Origin: Polynucleobacter sp. AM-25C3
GTDB taxonomy: Bacteria; Pseudomonadota; Gammaproteobacteria; Burkholderiales; Burkholderiaceae
Direction: 5' to 3'
DNA length: 64,000 bases
NCBI RefSeq assembly: GCF_018882335.1
Contig: NZ_JACVOS010000009.1
Location: forward strand, 1-64,000
In this document: one piece after another, positions 31,609 through 40,073 of the stretch
Numbering within the stretch: position 1 is the first letter of the stretch
Layout of the letters: each line of letters opens with the position of its first letter
Program-made: the position numbers and the translations under genes
The notes under the pieces: generated by a model
The model's database searches: none
The model's input: only the letters and a program-made list of their open reading frames with translations
Told to the model about the DNA's origin: nothing

Positions 31609-33540
31609 ATGGCTTTAATCGTACTCACTGATGCAAAACTGGCTTTTGGCCACGTTGACCTCCTCGCAAACACTGCTTTCTCATTGGAATCTGGGGAGCG
31701 GGTTGGCTTAATTGGCCGTAATGGCACTGGCAAATCCTCTTTATTGAAGATCTTGGCTGGCATAGAAAAAATGGATGATGGTCTGCTGCAATACCAGCAA
31801 GGCCTTCGGATTGCCTATGTTCCACAAGAGCCGATATTTGAGGCTGAAGAGACTGTCTTTGATGCGGTATCCAAAGGCGTAGCTCAAGCCAAAGCTCTAC
31901 GTGAAGAGTATGAAGCTCTCAGCATTGGGGAGTGGGATGATGCCGCTCATCATCGCTTGGATGAAGTGCAGTCCCAATTGGAGGCGCTCAGTGGTTGGAA
32001 TTGGGAGCAGCGCGTTTACGAAACTTTAGATCGTTTACATTTAGATGCTGACCTGAAGATCAATACTTTATCGGGTGGAACTAAGAAGCGTGTTGCTTTG
32101 GCTCGCGCTTTAGTTGAAATGCCTGATGTATTGCTCCTGGATGAGCCAACCAACCATTTGGATTTAGATTCGATTTCTTGGTTAGAGGATTTGCTAAAAG
32201 AATATAAAGGCTCTGTCATTCTGGTTACCCATGATCGCGCCTTCTTGGATAACGTTTGCACACAGATTGTGGAGCTAGATCGCGGAATCTTGCGTACTTA
32301 TCCAGGGAATTTCTCGGCCTATGAAGTATTAAAAGATCAGGAAATGAATTCTGAATCTTTGGCTAATGCGCGAGCAGATAAATTACTTGCTCAAGAAGAG
32401 GTTTGGATTCGTAAAGGCGTTGAAGCAAGACGTACTCGCAGCGTTGCACGTATTGCTCGCCTAGAAAATCTGCGGGCTACTCGCTCACAAAGACGGGATG
32501 CGGTTGGGCAAGTTAAGCTGGCAGTGTCATCCGGGGATAGAAGCGGCAAGATCGTAGCTGATCTTCAGAATGTCTCCAAGTCTTATGGCCGCCCGATTGT
32601 GAAGGATTTCACAGCAACGATATTGCGTGGCGATAAAGTAGGTCTGCTTGGGCCAAATGGTGCTGGTAAGACAACGCTATTGAAATTAATCCTCGGAACC
32701 ATTGCACCGGATTCTGGCACGGCAACTATGGGCACCCGGATTGAGGTTGCCTATTTTGATCAGATGCGCGAAGGTCTTGATCTTAATGCTTCGCTTGAAG
32801 ATTACATCAGCCCAGGTAGCGAGTGGATTGAAATCAATGGCAATAAGAAGCACGTCAAGAGCTACTTAAGTGATTTTTTATTCGCACCAGAGCGAACTAA
32901 TTCACCGGTAAGTACTTTATCTGGTGGAGAGCGCAACCGCTTATTGTTAGCGCGTTTATTTGCGCGACCTGCAAACGTATTGGTTTTGGATGAGCCAACC
33001 AATGACTTAGATATCGATACCCTAGACTTGCTTGAGCAATTACTCCAAGACTATAAGGGTACCGTGTTTTTAGTCAGCCATGATCGCTACTTCTTAGATA
33101 ATGTGGTGACCAGCATCATTGCCAATGAAGGTGATGGGTTCTGGCGCGAGTATGAGGGTGGTTACGAAGACTGGAAGATTCAAAAAGCACGCTCAGATAA
33201 AATTCGAGCTGCCAATGGTGGCAGCAAGGCGACAGAGAAGTCTGAGTCAAAGTCGGATGTAAAAACCGAATCTAAGATCGAGCCCAAGCCTGCAGTTGCA
33301 AAGGGTGGCGTACAAAAGCTCAATGGCAAGGAGCGCTTGGAGTTGGAGGCTTTGCCTTTGCAAATCGAAGTGCTAGAGACGGAGCAAGCCGAGATCGGTA
33401 TTTCTATGAGCAATCCAGATCTTTACAAGAATGAACCTGAGCTAGCAGCAAGCATGCAAGCGCGCTTATCAGAAATTACGGCTGATTTAGAGGTGAAGTT
33501 GCAACGCTGGGAATTGCTCTTAAGTCGCTCAGAATCTTAA
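31609..33540 (+). CDS. uup: ABC-F ATPase, Uup type
   Basis: Soluble 643-aa ABC-F protein with two nucleotide-binding domains: Walker A GRNGTGKSS and GPNGAGKTT, signatures LSGGTKKRVALARA and LSGGERNRLLLARL. A linker between the domains and a C-terminal charged coiled coil (~545-643, LNGKERLELEALPLQIEVLE) typical of Uup follow. Uup acts on ribosomes or branched DNA and is not a membrane transporter. GATAAT ends 6 nt before the ATG (no Shine-Dalgarno), a possible leaderless start. Its 3' end overlaps the convergent permease gene by 4 bp. Confidence 0.92.
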   Translation: MALIVLTDAKLAFGHVDLLANTAFSLESGERVGLIGRNGTGKSSLLKILAGIEKMDDGLLQYQQGLRIAYVPQEPIFEAEETVFDAVSKGVAQAKALREEYEALSIGEWDDAAHHRLDEVQSQLEALSGWNWEQRVYETLDRLHLDADLKINTLSGGTKKRVALARALVEMPDVLLLDEPTNHLDLDSISWLEDLLKEYKGSVILVTHDRAFLDNVCTQIVELDRGILRTYPGNFSAYEVLKDQEMNSESLANARADKLLAQEEVWIRKGVEARRTRSVARIARLENLRATRSQRRDAVGQVKLAVSSGDRSGKIVADLQNVSKSYGRPIVKDFTATILRGDKVGLLGPNGAGKTTLLKLILGTIAPDSGTATMGTRIEVAYFDQMREGLDLNASLEDYISPGSEWIEINGNKKHVKSYLSDFLFAPERTNSPVSTLSGGERNRLLLARLFARPANVLVLDEPTNDLDIDTLDLLEQLLQDYKGTVFLVSHDRYFLDNVVTSIIANEGDGFWREYEGGYEDWKIQKARSDKIRAANGGSKATEKSESKSDVKTESKIEPKPAVAKGGVQKLNGKERLELEALPLQIEVLETEQAEIGISMSNPDLYKNEPELAASMQARLSEITADLEVKLQRWELLLSRSES

Positions 33541-34844
33541 TCTGCTTTAAGGCGCCTAGATTTAAGGCGTGAAAATCCTTCAATCGCGAAGGATCCGACT
33601 AGCGCAATCAATAGGGCGATCGCACTAGATGGTGCCGTCTTAATTGTATTGATGAGAAGCGCAGCGAATAAGCTTAAGTTAATCACAATCGCACACCACA
33701 GAATTTTTGGCTTAGCGCCTGTCTGGTGGTGAACGCGGAGATGCCCATAGGTAATCACGGCGTAAACCAAGAGAAACGCCAGGCTAGCCATTTGACCTAC
33801 TTCGCTTAAGGGAAAAATCAAGGCTAAAAAAATCACCCCAATGGATGACATAGTGAGCGCGTGTAAATTATTCTTCAGCACTGTATTGCCCAGAGCACTT
33901 GAGATTTCTTTCTTTTCTGCAACATCAGCCGCGATATTAGAAGCGGCAAAAATAGTGGCATTCACCGCTGCCGCGCAGGCTAGTAGGGCGGAAATACTAA
34001 TTACGATAAAACCCAGTTTCCCGGCTACCAGTTTTGCTGCATCAGCCAAGACATGTCCATTGTCAATTTGCATGACATTGAGTGGCATGAGCAGTACCAC
34101 TACGATGCTGACTGCTAAGTAGGCAACCGTCACTAAGACGAGTGCGCTAAACATGGCTAGAGGTAATTCTTTTTGAGGGCTTTTCATGGCGGATGAAGAG
34201 TTAGTCACCACCCCAAATCCCTGGAAATTAATATAGAGAATGCCGGCAGCTACTGCAATTCCCTCAATGGATCCGCCACCCATGTGAAAACCTTTGAAAT
34301 CTGCCTGATTAAATCCCATAGCGGAAAATACGAGCAGGCTAATCACAACCAAACCAATTGCAATCATTTCTGCTTTGCCGACCAAACTCGGGCCCAGCAG
34401 GTTAAGAAAAGTACAAGTCAGAATGATTGCTGCGGTAATGCACTTCAATAAGATTGGCGATAGGTCTCCACCAAATAGGGTATTGGTGTACTCCACAAAG
34501 CCTGCGGCATATAGAGCGGCAGCAATGAGGTAGGCGATGTATTGAAAGAGATTAATTCCGCCAGAAATAATCCCTGGCCCAAAACTCATCACCGTGAAGG
34601 TGGCAGCTCCACCACTACTCGGAAATGCAGCCCCTAGCTTGGCGTAAGAGTAGACCGAAAATGAAGCTGCAATAGCTCCGATCAAAAAAGCTAAGGGAAC
34701 ATGTGTGCCAGCATGTGAGCTAGCCAATCCTAGTAATGAGTACAAACCTGCACCCATCATGCCGCCAATGCCTAAGGCGGTGGCGGAAAAAAGACTAATG
34801 TCCTTGGCTTGCTTGGGATTACGTTTAAGTAAGTCTGAGCTCAA
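33537..34844 (-). CDS. APC-family amino-acid permease
   Basis: 435-aa inner-membrane transporter with about 12 hydrophobic segments. SLFSATALGIGGMMGAGLYSLLG at the N-terminus is the APC superfamily TM1 substrate-site motif (G.GMMGAG). The substrate cannot be read from sequence. The start appears to be TTG 34844, 6 bp after cbpM's stop; the next in-frame ATG would remove part of TM1. It probably shares the cbpA-cbpM transcript. Confidence 0.85.
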   Translation of the reverse strand: MSSDLLKRNPKQAKDISLFSATALGIGGMMGAGLYSLLGLASSHAGTHVPLAFLIGAIAASFSVYSYAKLGAAFPSSGGAATFTVMSFGPGIISGGINLFQYIAYLIAAALYAAGFVEYTNTLFGGDLSPILLKCITAAIILTCTFLNLLGPSLVGKAEMIAIGLVVISLLVFSAMGFNQADFKGFHMGGGSIEGIAVAAGILYINFQGFGVVTNSSSAMKSPQKELPLAMFSALVLVTVAYLAVSIVVVLLMPLNVMQIDNGHVLADAAKLVAGKLGFIVISISALLACAAAVNATIFAASNIAADVAEKKEISSALGNTVLKNNLHALTMSSIGVIFLALIFPLSEVGQMASLAFLLVYAVITYGHLRVHHQTGAKPKILWCAIVINLSLFAALLINTIKTAPSSAIALLIALVGSFAIEGFSRLKSRRLKAD

Positions 34845-34850
34845 CCGAAC

Positions 34851-35177
34851 TTAACCTAAATTCGTTCGAAGCAGTTGATTGCGTAGGCGCGTAATCTCAT
34901 CTAGAAGATCGAGAGCTAAGGCAACCCCGGGAGTATTGAGTTCTAAGTCATGTGTGAGGTGAGCAGCTGTTTTTGCACGCTTGAGTGAATCTCCGCTAAA
35001 GCGCCAGTCTTCTGGGGATGAGCCAGCAGGACTTAAGACGCCTTCCGATACCCAGGACATGATGAGCTCTTCCGGTGCGCGTGTGGCTTGTGATATCTCC
35101 ACAATGCTCATATGCACCTCATCATCAATAACTGTACCCTCGATCCAGGTGATTTGTGTTTGGGTCATGTTGATCAT
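34851..35177 (-). CDS. cbpM: CbpA modulator CbpM
   Basis: 108-aa MerR-like small protein that binds the J-domain of CbpA and inhibits it. The pattern MSIVEISQATRAPEELIMSWVSEGVLSP followed by DWRFSGDSLKRAKTAAHLTHDLELNTPGVALALDLLDEI (here described by its ends) is CbpM. The ATG overlaps the cbpA stop (ATGA, 35177-35174), so the two are translationally coupled. Confidence 0.92.
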   Translation of the reverse strand: MINMTQTQITWIEGTVIDDEVHMSIVEISQATRAPEELIMSWVSEGVLSPAGSSPEDWRFSGDSLKRAKTAAHLTHDLELNTPGVALALDLLDEITRLRNQLLRTNLG

Positions 35178-36133
35178 CCCTTCAAATGGGTTCTGGGGTT
35201 GAAGTCAAATGCCTTTTCTAGGGCTTGATAGGCTTCTTTTTGTGCGTCGGTATCCGCGCTTGGTAAAACAATATTTGGTACGACGTATAAGTCGCCAGCC
35301 TCTTTGCTGGGGATGCCTTTTCCTTTTAGTCGCATCTTGCGACCACTCGCTGTGCCAGCCGGAATTTTTAATTCCAGAGTGGAGCCTGCGGGAGTGGGGA
35401 TGTTGACTGTTGTTCCTAGTGCAGCCTCCCAGGGTGCGAGTGGCAAATCCAAATAGACATCTTTGCCATCTACGCGATAAATAGGATTTGGGTGGAAATC
35501 AATTTCAAGGTAGAGGTCACCAGCGCCCCCTGCGCCCATGCCGGGTCCACCTTGACCGGCTAGGCGTAAATTTTGCCCAGCCTTGATACCTTTCGGAATG
35601 CTGACATCGAGTTTTCGCTCTTGAGTGCTGACATGACCATTAGCATCTTGGGTCGGCATGTGAAGGGCAATAGTGCGTTTAGCGCCGTTGTAGGCATCAG
35701 CAAGATCGATGAGTATTTTGGCGTGGTGATCTTGACCCTTTAAGTCCATGCCTTGTCTTGGGTTCCCACTGCGTCCACCTTGGCGATGTTTGCCTCTACC
35801 AAAGAGTGACTCAAAGAATTCGCTTTGATCGCCTTCATAGCCACCACCAAAGCCGCTGTCTGAATATTCAAAACCTTCATTCCAATTCGGTGGAGGGGTG
35901 AAGTCTTGGCCATTCTTCCAGTTGGCACCCATACGATCGTAAGCAGCGCGTTTCTCGGTATCTTTTAAAACGGAGTAGGCTTCACCAAGTTCTTTGAACT
36001 GGTCTTCTGCGCCAGCCTCTTTATTGACGTCTGGATGATATTTACGCGCCAACTTGCGGTAGGCCGTTTTAATTTCTGCTTCGGTAGCGCTGCGTGCTAC
36101 ACCAAGTGTCTCGTAGTAATCCCTGAATTTCAT
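35174..36133 (-). CDS. cbpA: DnaJ-like co-chaperone CbpA
   Basis: 319-aa Hsp40. J-domain (residues ~5-70) with the HPD motif in YHPDVNKE, a Gly/Phe-rich linker (~85-125, FGGGYEGDQSEFFESLFGRG), then two C-terminal beta-barrel substrate domains; no zinc-finger, as in CbpA. It coordinates with DnaK and, in E. coli, binds curved DNA. It forms an overlapping pair with cbpM. Confidence 0.95.
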   Translation of the reverse strand: MKFRDYYETLGVARSATEAEIKTAYRKLARKYHPDVNKEAGAEDQFKELGEAYSVLKDTEKRAAYDRMGANWKNGQDFTPPPNWNEGFEYSDSGFGGGYEGDQSEFFESLFGRGKHRQGGRSGNPRQGMDLKGQDHHAKILIDLADAYNGAKRTIALHMPTQDANGHVSTQERKLDVSIPKGIKAGQNLRLAGQGGPGMGAGGAGDLYLEIDFHPNPIYRVDGKDVYLDLPLAPWEAALGTTVNIPTPAGSTLELKIPAGTASGRKMRLKGKGIPSKEAGDLYVVPNIVLPSADTDAQKEAYQALEKAFDFNPRTHLKG

Positions 36134-36210
36134 AATCCTGATGGAGTCCTGATTGAATCAATAAGCTTAATTCTACAGTCCTTACTGCTGATTTCTATCT
36201 TCTGGCTGAC

Positions 36211-36394
36211 TTAGCTCATCACTCCAATTTGCCAGGGTACGAATTCGTAATCCCCTAGGCCCAATAATTCACTTTTAGAGGCTTCCCCTGAGGTTGTCCT
36301 GAGAAACAGCTCAAAAATACGTTGTCCCGATATTGTCATTGGGATGGAGTCGAATAATCACCCCTATTAAGCGCTTTTCTGAGATTTCAATCAT
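36211..36394 (-). pseudogene. Internally deleted remnant of an altronate/galactarate dehydratase (UxaA/GarD) family gene
   Basis: In the 326-bp gap between cbpA and pirin, the minus strand holds an ATG (36394) reading MIEISEKRLIG and IIRLHPNDNI, the start of the UxaA-family SAF domain. Right after it, in another frame, comes GQRIFELFLRTTSGEASKSE then LLGLGDYEFVPWQIGVMS and a stop at 36211, the family's exact C-terminus. So about 22 first and 40 last codons are fused out of frame and the whole catalytic middle (over 1 kb in relatives) is gone. The rest of the gap shows nothing recognisable. Confidence 0.75.
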
Positions 36395-36459
36395 GGGGCT
36401 TTAATTAGGTTTCAGGTTGATCAGTGAGCTAGTAATCGTATGACTCAAATGACAAATTT

Positions 36460-37161
36460 TTAATGACTCAGGTCAAAGATAATGACTTCAGCATCCTTAC
36501 CCTTGCTGATGAGTAGATTGTTCTCATTTTCTATCAAGAGGGCATCTCCACCGGAGAGGGGTATGCCGTTGATATGAAGGACGCCCTTTACAAGATGAAC
36601 ATAAGCCTTGCGCTGTGGGTCAAGTTCTATTTGCTCTGATTGGGCCCCATCGAAAAGACCCGCGTACATCCTGGCATCCGCATGAATTTTGACGGAATGG
36701 CCCACACCATCCGGGGAGGCAATGAGGCAGAGTTTCCCTTGTTTGGCTTGCGTGGGAATCGATTTTTGCTCGTAAGTTGGAGTAATTTCCATGGCGTTTG
36801 GCTCGATCCAAATTTGTAGGAAATGGGTAACTTGATTTTTAGCGTGGTTGAACTCGCTATGGGTAACGCCACTTCCGGCGCTCATGCGTTGAACATCGCC
36901 TGGCGGAATGCCTTTGATATTCCCCATGCTGTCCTCATGAGCCAATTCGCCAGATAAAACATAGCTAATGATTTCCATATTGCGGTGACCGTGCTTGCCA
37001 AACCCCATGCCCGCCGCTACTCGATCCTCGTTGATCACTCTTAAATTGCCCCAGCCCATGAATTTGGGATCATGGTAGCCAGCAAACGAGAAGGAGTGAA
37101 AGCTTTTGAGCCAGCCATGGTCTGCAAAGCCACGGTCATGTGCTTTTCGGAGAGTTAGCAT
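36460..37161 (-). CDS. Pirin family protein (YhhW-type)
   Basis: 233-aa bicupin. The N-terminal cupin has the metal-binding H.H...E..H pattern in GFGKHGHRNMEIISYVLSGELAHEDS and QRMSAGSGVTHSEFNHA. YhhW homologues show quercetin 2,3-dioxygenase activity in vitro; the physiological role is unknown. It starts 71 bp from, and divergent to, the TAXI-type gene. Confidence 0.92.
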   Translation of the reverse strand: MLTLRKAHDRGFADHGWLKSFHSFSFAGYHDPKFMGWGNLRVINEDRVAAGMGFGKHGHRNMEIISYVLSGELAHEDSMGNIKGIPPGDVQRMSAGSGVTHSEFNHAKNQVTHFLQIWIEPNAMEITPTYEQKSIPTQAKQGKLCLIASPDGVGHSVKIHADARMYAGLFDGAQSEQIELDPQRKAYVHLVKGVLHINGIPLSGGDALLIENENNLLISKGKDAEVIIFDLSH

Positions 37162-37232
37162 GATGAAGATCTTTTATGGAGGGGGTAAGCACATTATCAT
37201 TAGCTTTTGACATATTTGCCGATTGGCCTTCC

Positions 37233-38639
37233 ATGGGAAGCATCAAACAAGACATTAATGAAACCTTCCTCGGTCTCTATGAGACCGCCCAGGAAAAGTG
37301 GGGCGACTTTACTCAGTTCTTAAAAGAGGCTTGGCCCCTTTTAACGATTTTGTTATTGGTTTTAATGGGGATTTGGTGGTACGCCGATCCGCCACCGCCC
37401 CGGCATGTTGTGATGGCAACGGGCCAGCCCGGCGGATCCTATGATGCCCTGGGCAAGAAGTACGCTACTTTTTTTAAGAAAAAAGGAATTTCCCTTGAGT
37501 TACTTGCAACTAAGGGGGCTGAAGAGAATATTGCGCATTTAGTCGATCGCAAAGATCCCGTGCAGGCTGCTTTTGTGCAAGCTGGTGTATTTAATCCCCA
37601 TGGTGTTCGGGGTGTGGAATCTTTGGGGGCAATTTCTTACGATCCGATTTGGTTGTTCTATCGCGGCCCTGAGGTCAAGGCAAATGATTTTCAGGAAATT
37701 AAGGAGCGCTCCAAATTTTTCCTGAATTCTAAAATGTCTGTAGGTGCAATGGGCAGCGGAACTTATGCCCAGGCGATGCACATCCTTAAGGCCAACGGAT
37801 TTGAGGAGGGCGCTCATTTCCTAAATCTCTCTGGCGCCCAATCAGTAGAGGCTTTAAAAAAAGGGGTAATTGAGGCAGCGTTTATTGTGGATGCCTATGA
37901 AGCGCCCAATGTGCAAACATTGCTAGCAGATCCGAACTTCCATTTAGCCGCCTTCCCTCGGGCAGAAGCGTATTCTCGTTTGCTGCCTTATATGCAAATT
38001 CTGAATGTCCCGGCAGGTGCGTTTAGTTTGTCGCGAAACTTTCCAGCAACGGACATCAAACTCATGGCCTCAACAACTAATTTGCTGATCGATGACAGAA
38101 TGCATCCAGCCCTTCAGTTTTTATTCCTTGAGGCTGCACGAGAAATCAATGGTAATACCTCCTTCTTTGCGGAGCGTGGCGAGTTTCCATCATTTAAAAA
38201 TACAATCATGCCTGAGAGCCCGGTGGCACTTCATTACGAAAAAAATGGCTCACCTTTATTAATGACCTATTTGCCATTTTGGTTGGCTGAGTTGATTAAC
38301 CGCCTAGTATTTGTATTGCTACCATTCTGCGCATTGGCTTACCCGGTGCTGTTGACGTTGCCGGGTTATCGCAATAAACGCATGCGCCGGAAGATAGATC
38401 TGCTCTATGGTGTTCTTAAGACGTATGAGCAAGAGTTAGCTACTAACTTCGACCCAGAATCAAAAGATGAATACCTTAAGAAACTTGATTTACTCGAATA
38501 TCAAGCTCTTCAGTTAAGGGTTTCAAAAAGCATGTCCGGTGATTACTTCGCTTTGCGGACTAGCATTGATTATGTACGGAGTTGCTTAAATCGAGGCTTT
38601 CATCCCATTCAGTTCCAAGAGGGCCCCAGTGGCGTATAG
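37233..38639 (+). CDS. Membrane-anchored TAXI-family (TRAP) solute-binding protein
   Basis: 468 aa. One membrane helix (~33-50, AWPLLTILLLVLMGIWWY) leads into a periplasmic TAXI-type binding domain (~58-345: VMATGQPGGSYDALGKKYA, GAMGSGTYAQAMHILKANG, EAAFIVDAYEAPNVQTLL). A second membrane helix (~358-380) and a ~85-residue cytoplasmic helical tail follow. Normal TAXI proteins are soluble and work with a TRAP permease; none is encoded here. An alternative start at ATG 37176 adds 19 residues. It probably pairs with the DUF3422 gene 30 bp downstream. Confidence 0.8.
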   Translation: MGSIKQDINETFLGLYETAQEKWGDFTQFLKEAWPLLTILLLVLMGIWWYADPPPPRHVVMATGQPGGSYDALGKKYATFFKKKGISLELLATKGAEENIAHLVDRKDPVQAAFVQAGVFNPHGVRGVESLGAISYDPIWLFYRGPEVKANDFQEIKERSKFFLNSKMSVGAMGSGTYAQAMHILKANGFEEGAHFLNLSGAQSVEALKKGVIEAAFIVDAYEAPNVQTLLADPNFHLAAFPRAEAYSRLLPYMQILNVPAGAFSLSRNFPATDIKLMASTTNLLIDDRMHPALQFLFLEAAREINGNTSFFAERGEFPSFKNTIMPESPVALHYEKNGSPLLMTYLPFWLAELINRLVFVLLPFCALAYPVLLTLPGYRNKRMRRKIDLLYGVLKTYEQELATNFDPESKDEYLKKLDLLEYQALQLRVSKSMSGDYFALRTSIDYVRSCLNRGFHPIQFQEGPSGV

Positions 38640-38641
38640 TT

Positions 38642-38659
38642 TGTTAATACTTATTAACA
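38642..38659. promoter_or_regulatory. Palindrome between the TAXI-type and DUF3422 genes
   Basis: TGTTAATACTTATTAACA, 8-bp arms around CT, fills most of the 30-bp gap and ends 10 bp before the DUF3422 ATG. It could be an operator or a translation-modulating hairpin. Confidence 0.4.
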
Positions 38660-38669
38660 CGTAATTCTG

Positions 38670-40025
38670 ATGAAACCTTACGATCACCCTGCTCGAAAAC
38701 AGTTACACGAAGAGGTACATGCGCGTCCGCCAATTGCTCTCTGGCCGAATGAAAGGGTGCTCTCGCAATCCTTTTTGCTAGATGCCAATTCTCGCCAGAC
38801 TCAAATTGAGTGGATTCAAAAGCTTAGCGCTGCATTGGGTATTTCTAGCGATAATGAACAAGACCATTCTTTTAAGATGCTCACCTTGGCGCCAGAGCCG
38901 GAGAGGGTGCTTATCAAATGGGAGTTGCATGGTGAGTTTGCAACTATCGCAGCGATTGTGCATAACCCCATCAAAATTACTGGACCACTCCTAGAGTCTC
39001 GCCTTGCTCTTGAAAAGGATTTGGATGCACTATTTCAAGGCTTAGGATGCCCCACCATTGTTGAAGCGGGGGGTGAAAGAATTTCTGCCTTAGATCTAGC
39101 ATTTGAACATCGCGCACTATTTGCGGAGGCTCAAGAAGTATCTGCCATTTTTAGTGGAAATACTGTATTGGGTAGCTACATTCTGTCGAACAAGAAGGCT
39201 CAGCTGTGGACGGATTTGCGCTTGGATGAGGATGGGTTTATCTCCTACTTTATTCCGCATGATGTTTTAGGTTCACGCCAGGCTGGCCGTGTGGCGCGAG
39301 CGATCGCTGAAGCAGAAACCTATCGTATGGCAGCCATGATTGCCTTTCCCGTTGCCAAGAGTCTATCTATGCCGCTGAGAAGTGCGGAGTCGGAATTAGC
39401 GGACTTGTCTAAAAGCATCTCCCAGTTACAAACCGAGCCCGGTGTACATACTGAAAAAGACGGGCAGTTTTTGGGTGAACTTTCTCATTTGGCATCAAGG
39501 GCTGAGCAGTGGATCTCGGGATATGGACTGCGCTTTACTGCTTCTGAGGCCTATAGCCAATTGCTCAGTAAGAACTTGTATGAGCTAGCTGAATCCCCGA
39601 TAGCTGGAGTGCAGTCCCTCTCCGAGTTTATGGATCGACGTTTTCAACCCGCTATGGGTACCTGTATCTGGACGCAACGAAGATTAAAGGAATTGTCTGA
39701 TCGCATTTCAAGAACAACTCAAACCTTAAGAACGCGTATTGAGTTTGTGAATGAAGAGCAGACACAAAAATTACTCGCTAGCATGGATCAGCGCGCACGT
39801 TTGCAATTGCGATTGCAGGAGACTGTAGAGAGTCTGTCAGTCCTGGTCTTAACTTACTATGCCGTGAGTTTATTGGCCTATGTTGCCAAGGGCGGCAAAG
39901 AGGCTGGCTTTGCGATTCATCCAGAAATTGTTGCTGCAATTGCTGCTCCCATAGTGGCGATCATCTTCTTATTCATTAGCAAGCGAAGACGCAAGCGAAT
40001 TATTGATATGGGCAAATCTCTGTAG
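38670..40025 (+). CDS. DUF3422 family membrane-anchored protein
   Basis: 451 aa. DHPARKQLHEEVHARPPIAL at the N-terminus is the DUF3422 signature. The long cytoplasmic part is helical, and the C-terminus has two membrane helices (~390-405 and ~418-440, LVLTYYAVSLLAYVA and IVAAIAAPIVAIIFLFI) ending in a basic tail. The function of the family is unknown. It ends at a bidirectional terminator. Confidence 0.9.
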   Translation: MKPYDHPARKQLHEEVHARPPIALWPNERVLSQSFLLDANSRQTQIEWIQKLSAALGISSDNEQDHSFKMLTLAPEPERVLIKWELHGEFATIAAIVHNPIKITGPLLESRLALEKDLDALFQGLGCPTIVEAGGERISALDLAFEHRALFAEAQEVSAIFSGNTVLGSYILSNKKAQLWTDLRLDEDGFISYFIPHDVLGSRQAGRVARAIAEAETYRMAAMIAFPVAKSLSMPLRSAESELADLSKSISQLQTEPGVHTEKDGQFLGELSHLASRAEQWISGYGLRFTASEAYSQLLSKNLYELAESPIAGVQSLSEFMDRRFQPAMGTCIWTQRRLKELSDRISRTTQTLRTRIEFVNEEQTQKLLASMDQRARLQLRLQETVESLSVLVLTYYAVSLLAYVAKGGKEAGFAIHPEIVAAIAAPIVAIIFLFISKRRRKRIIDMGKSL

Positions 40026-40028
40026 ACA

Positions 40029-40058
40029 TTAAAAAAGAGGCCGAGGCCTCTTTTTTAA
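40029..40058. terminator. Bidirectional terminator between DUF3422 and fccB
   Basis: A 14-bp inverted repeat, AAAAAAGAGGCC against GGCCTCTTTTTT plus two flanking pairs, serves both convergent genes. Confidence 0.88.
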
Positions 40059-40073
40059 TAAGCGGAAATACTC

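Noticed and set aside
31609..33540. Antibiotic-resistance ABC-F protein
   Set aside because: The C-terminal coiled coil and linker fit housekeeping Uup, and there is no resistance context.
36134..36459. Plain intergenic spacer between cbpA and pirin
   Set aside because: Reading the minus strand revealed the two ends of a UxaA-family gene, so it is recorded as a pseudogene instead.
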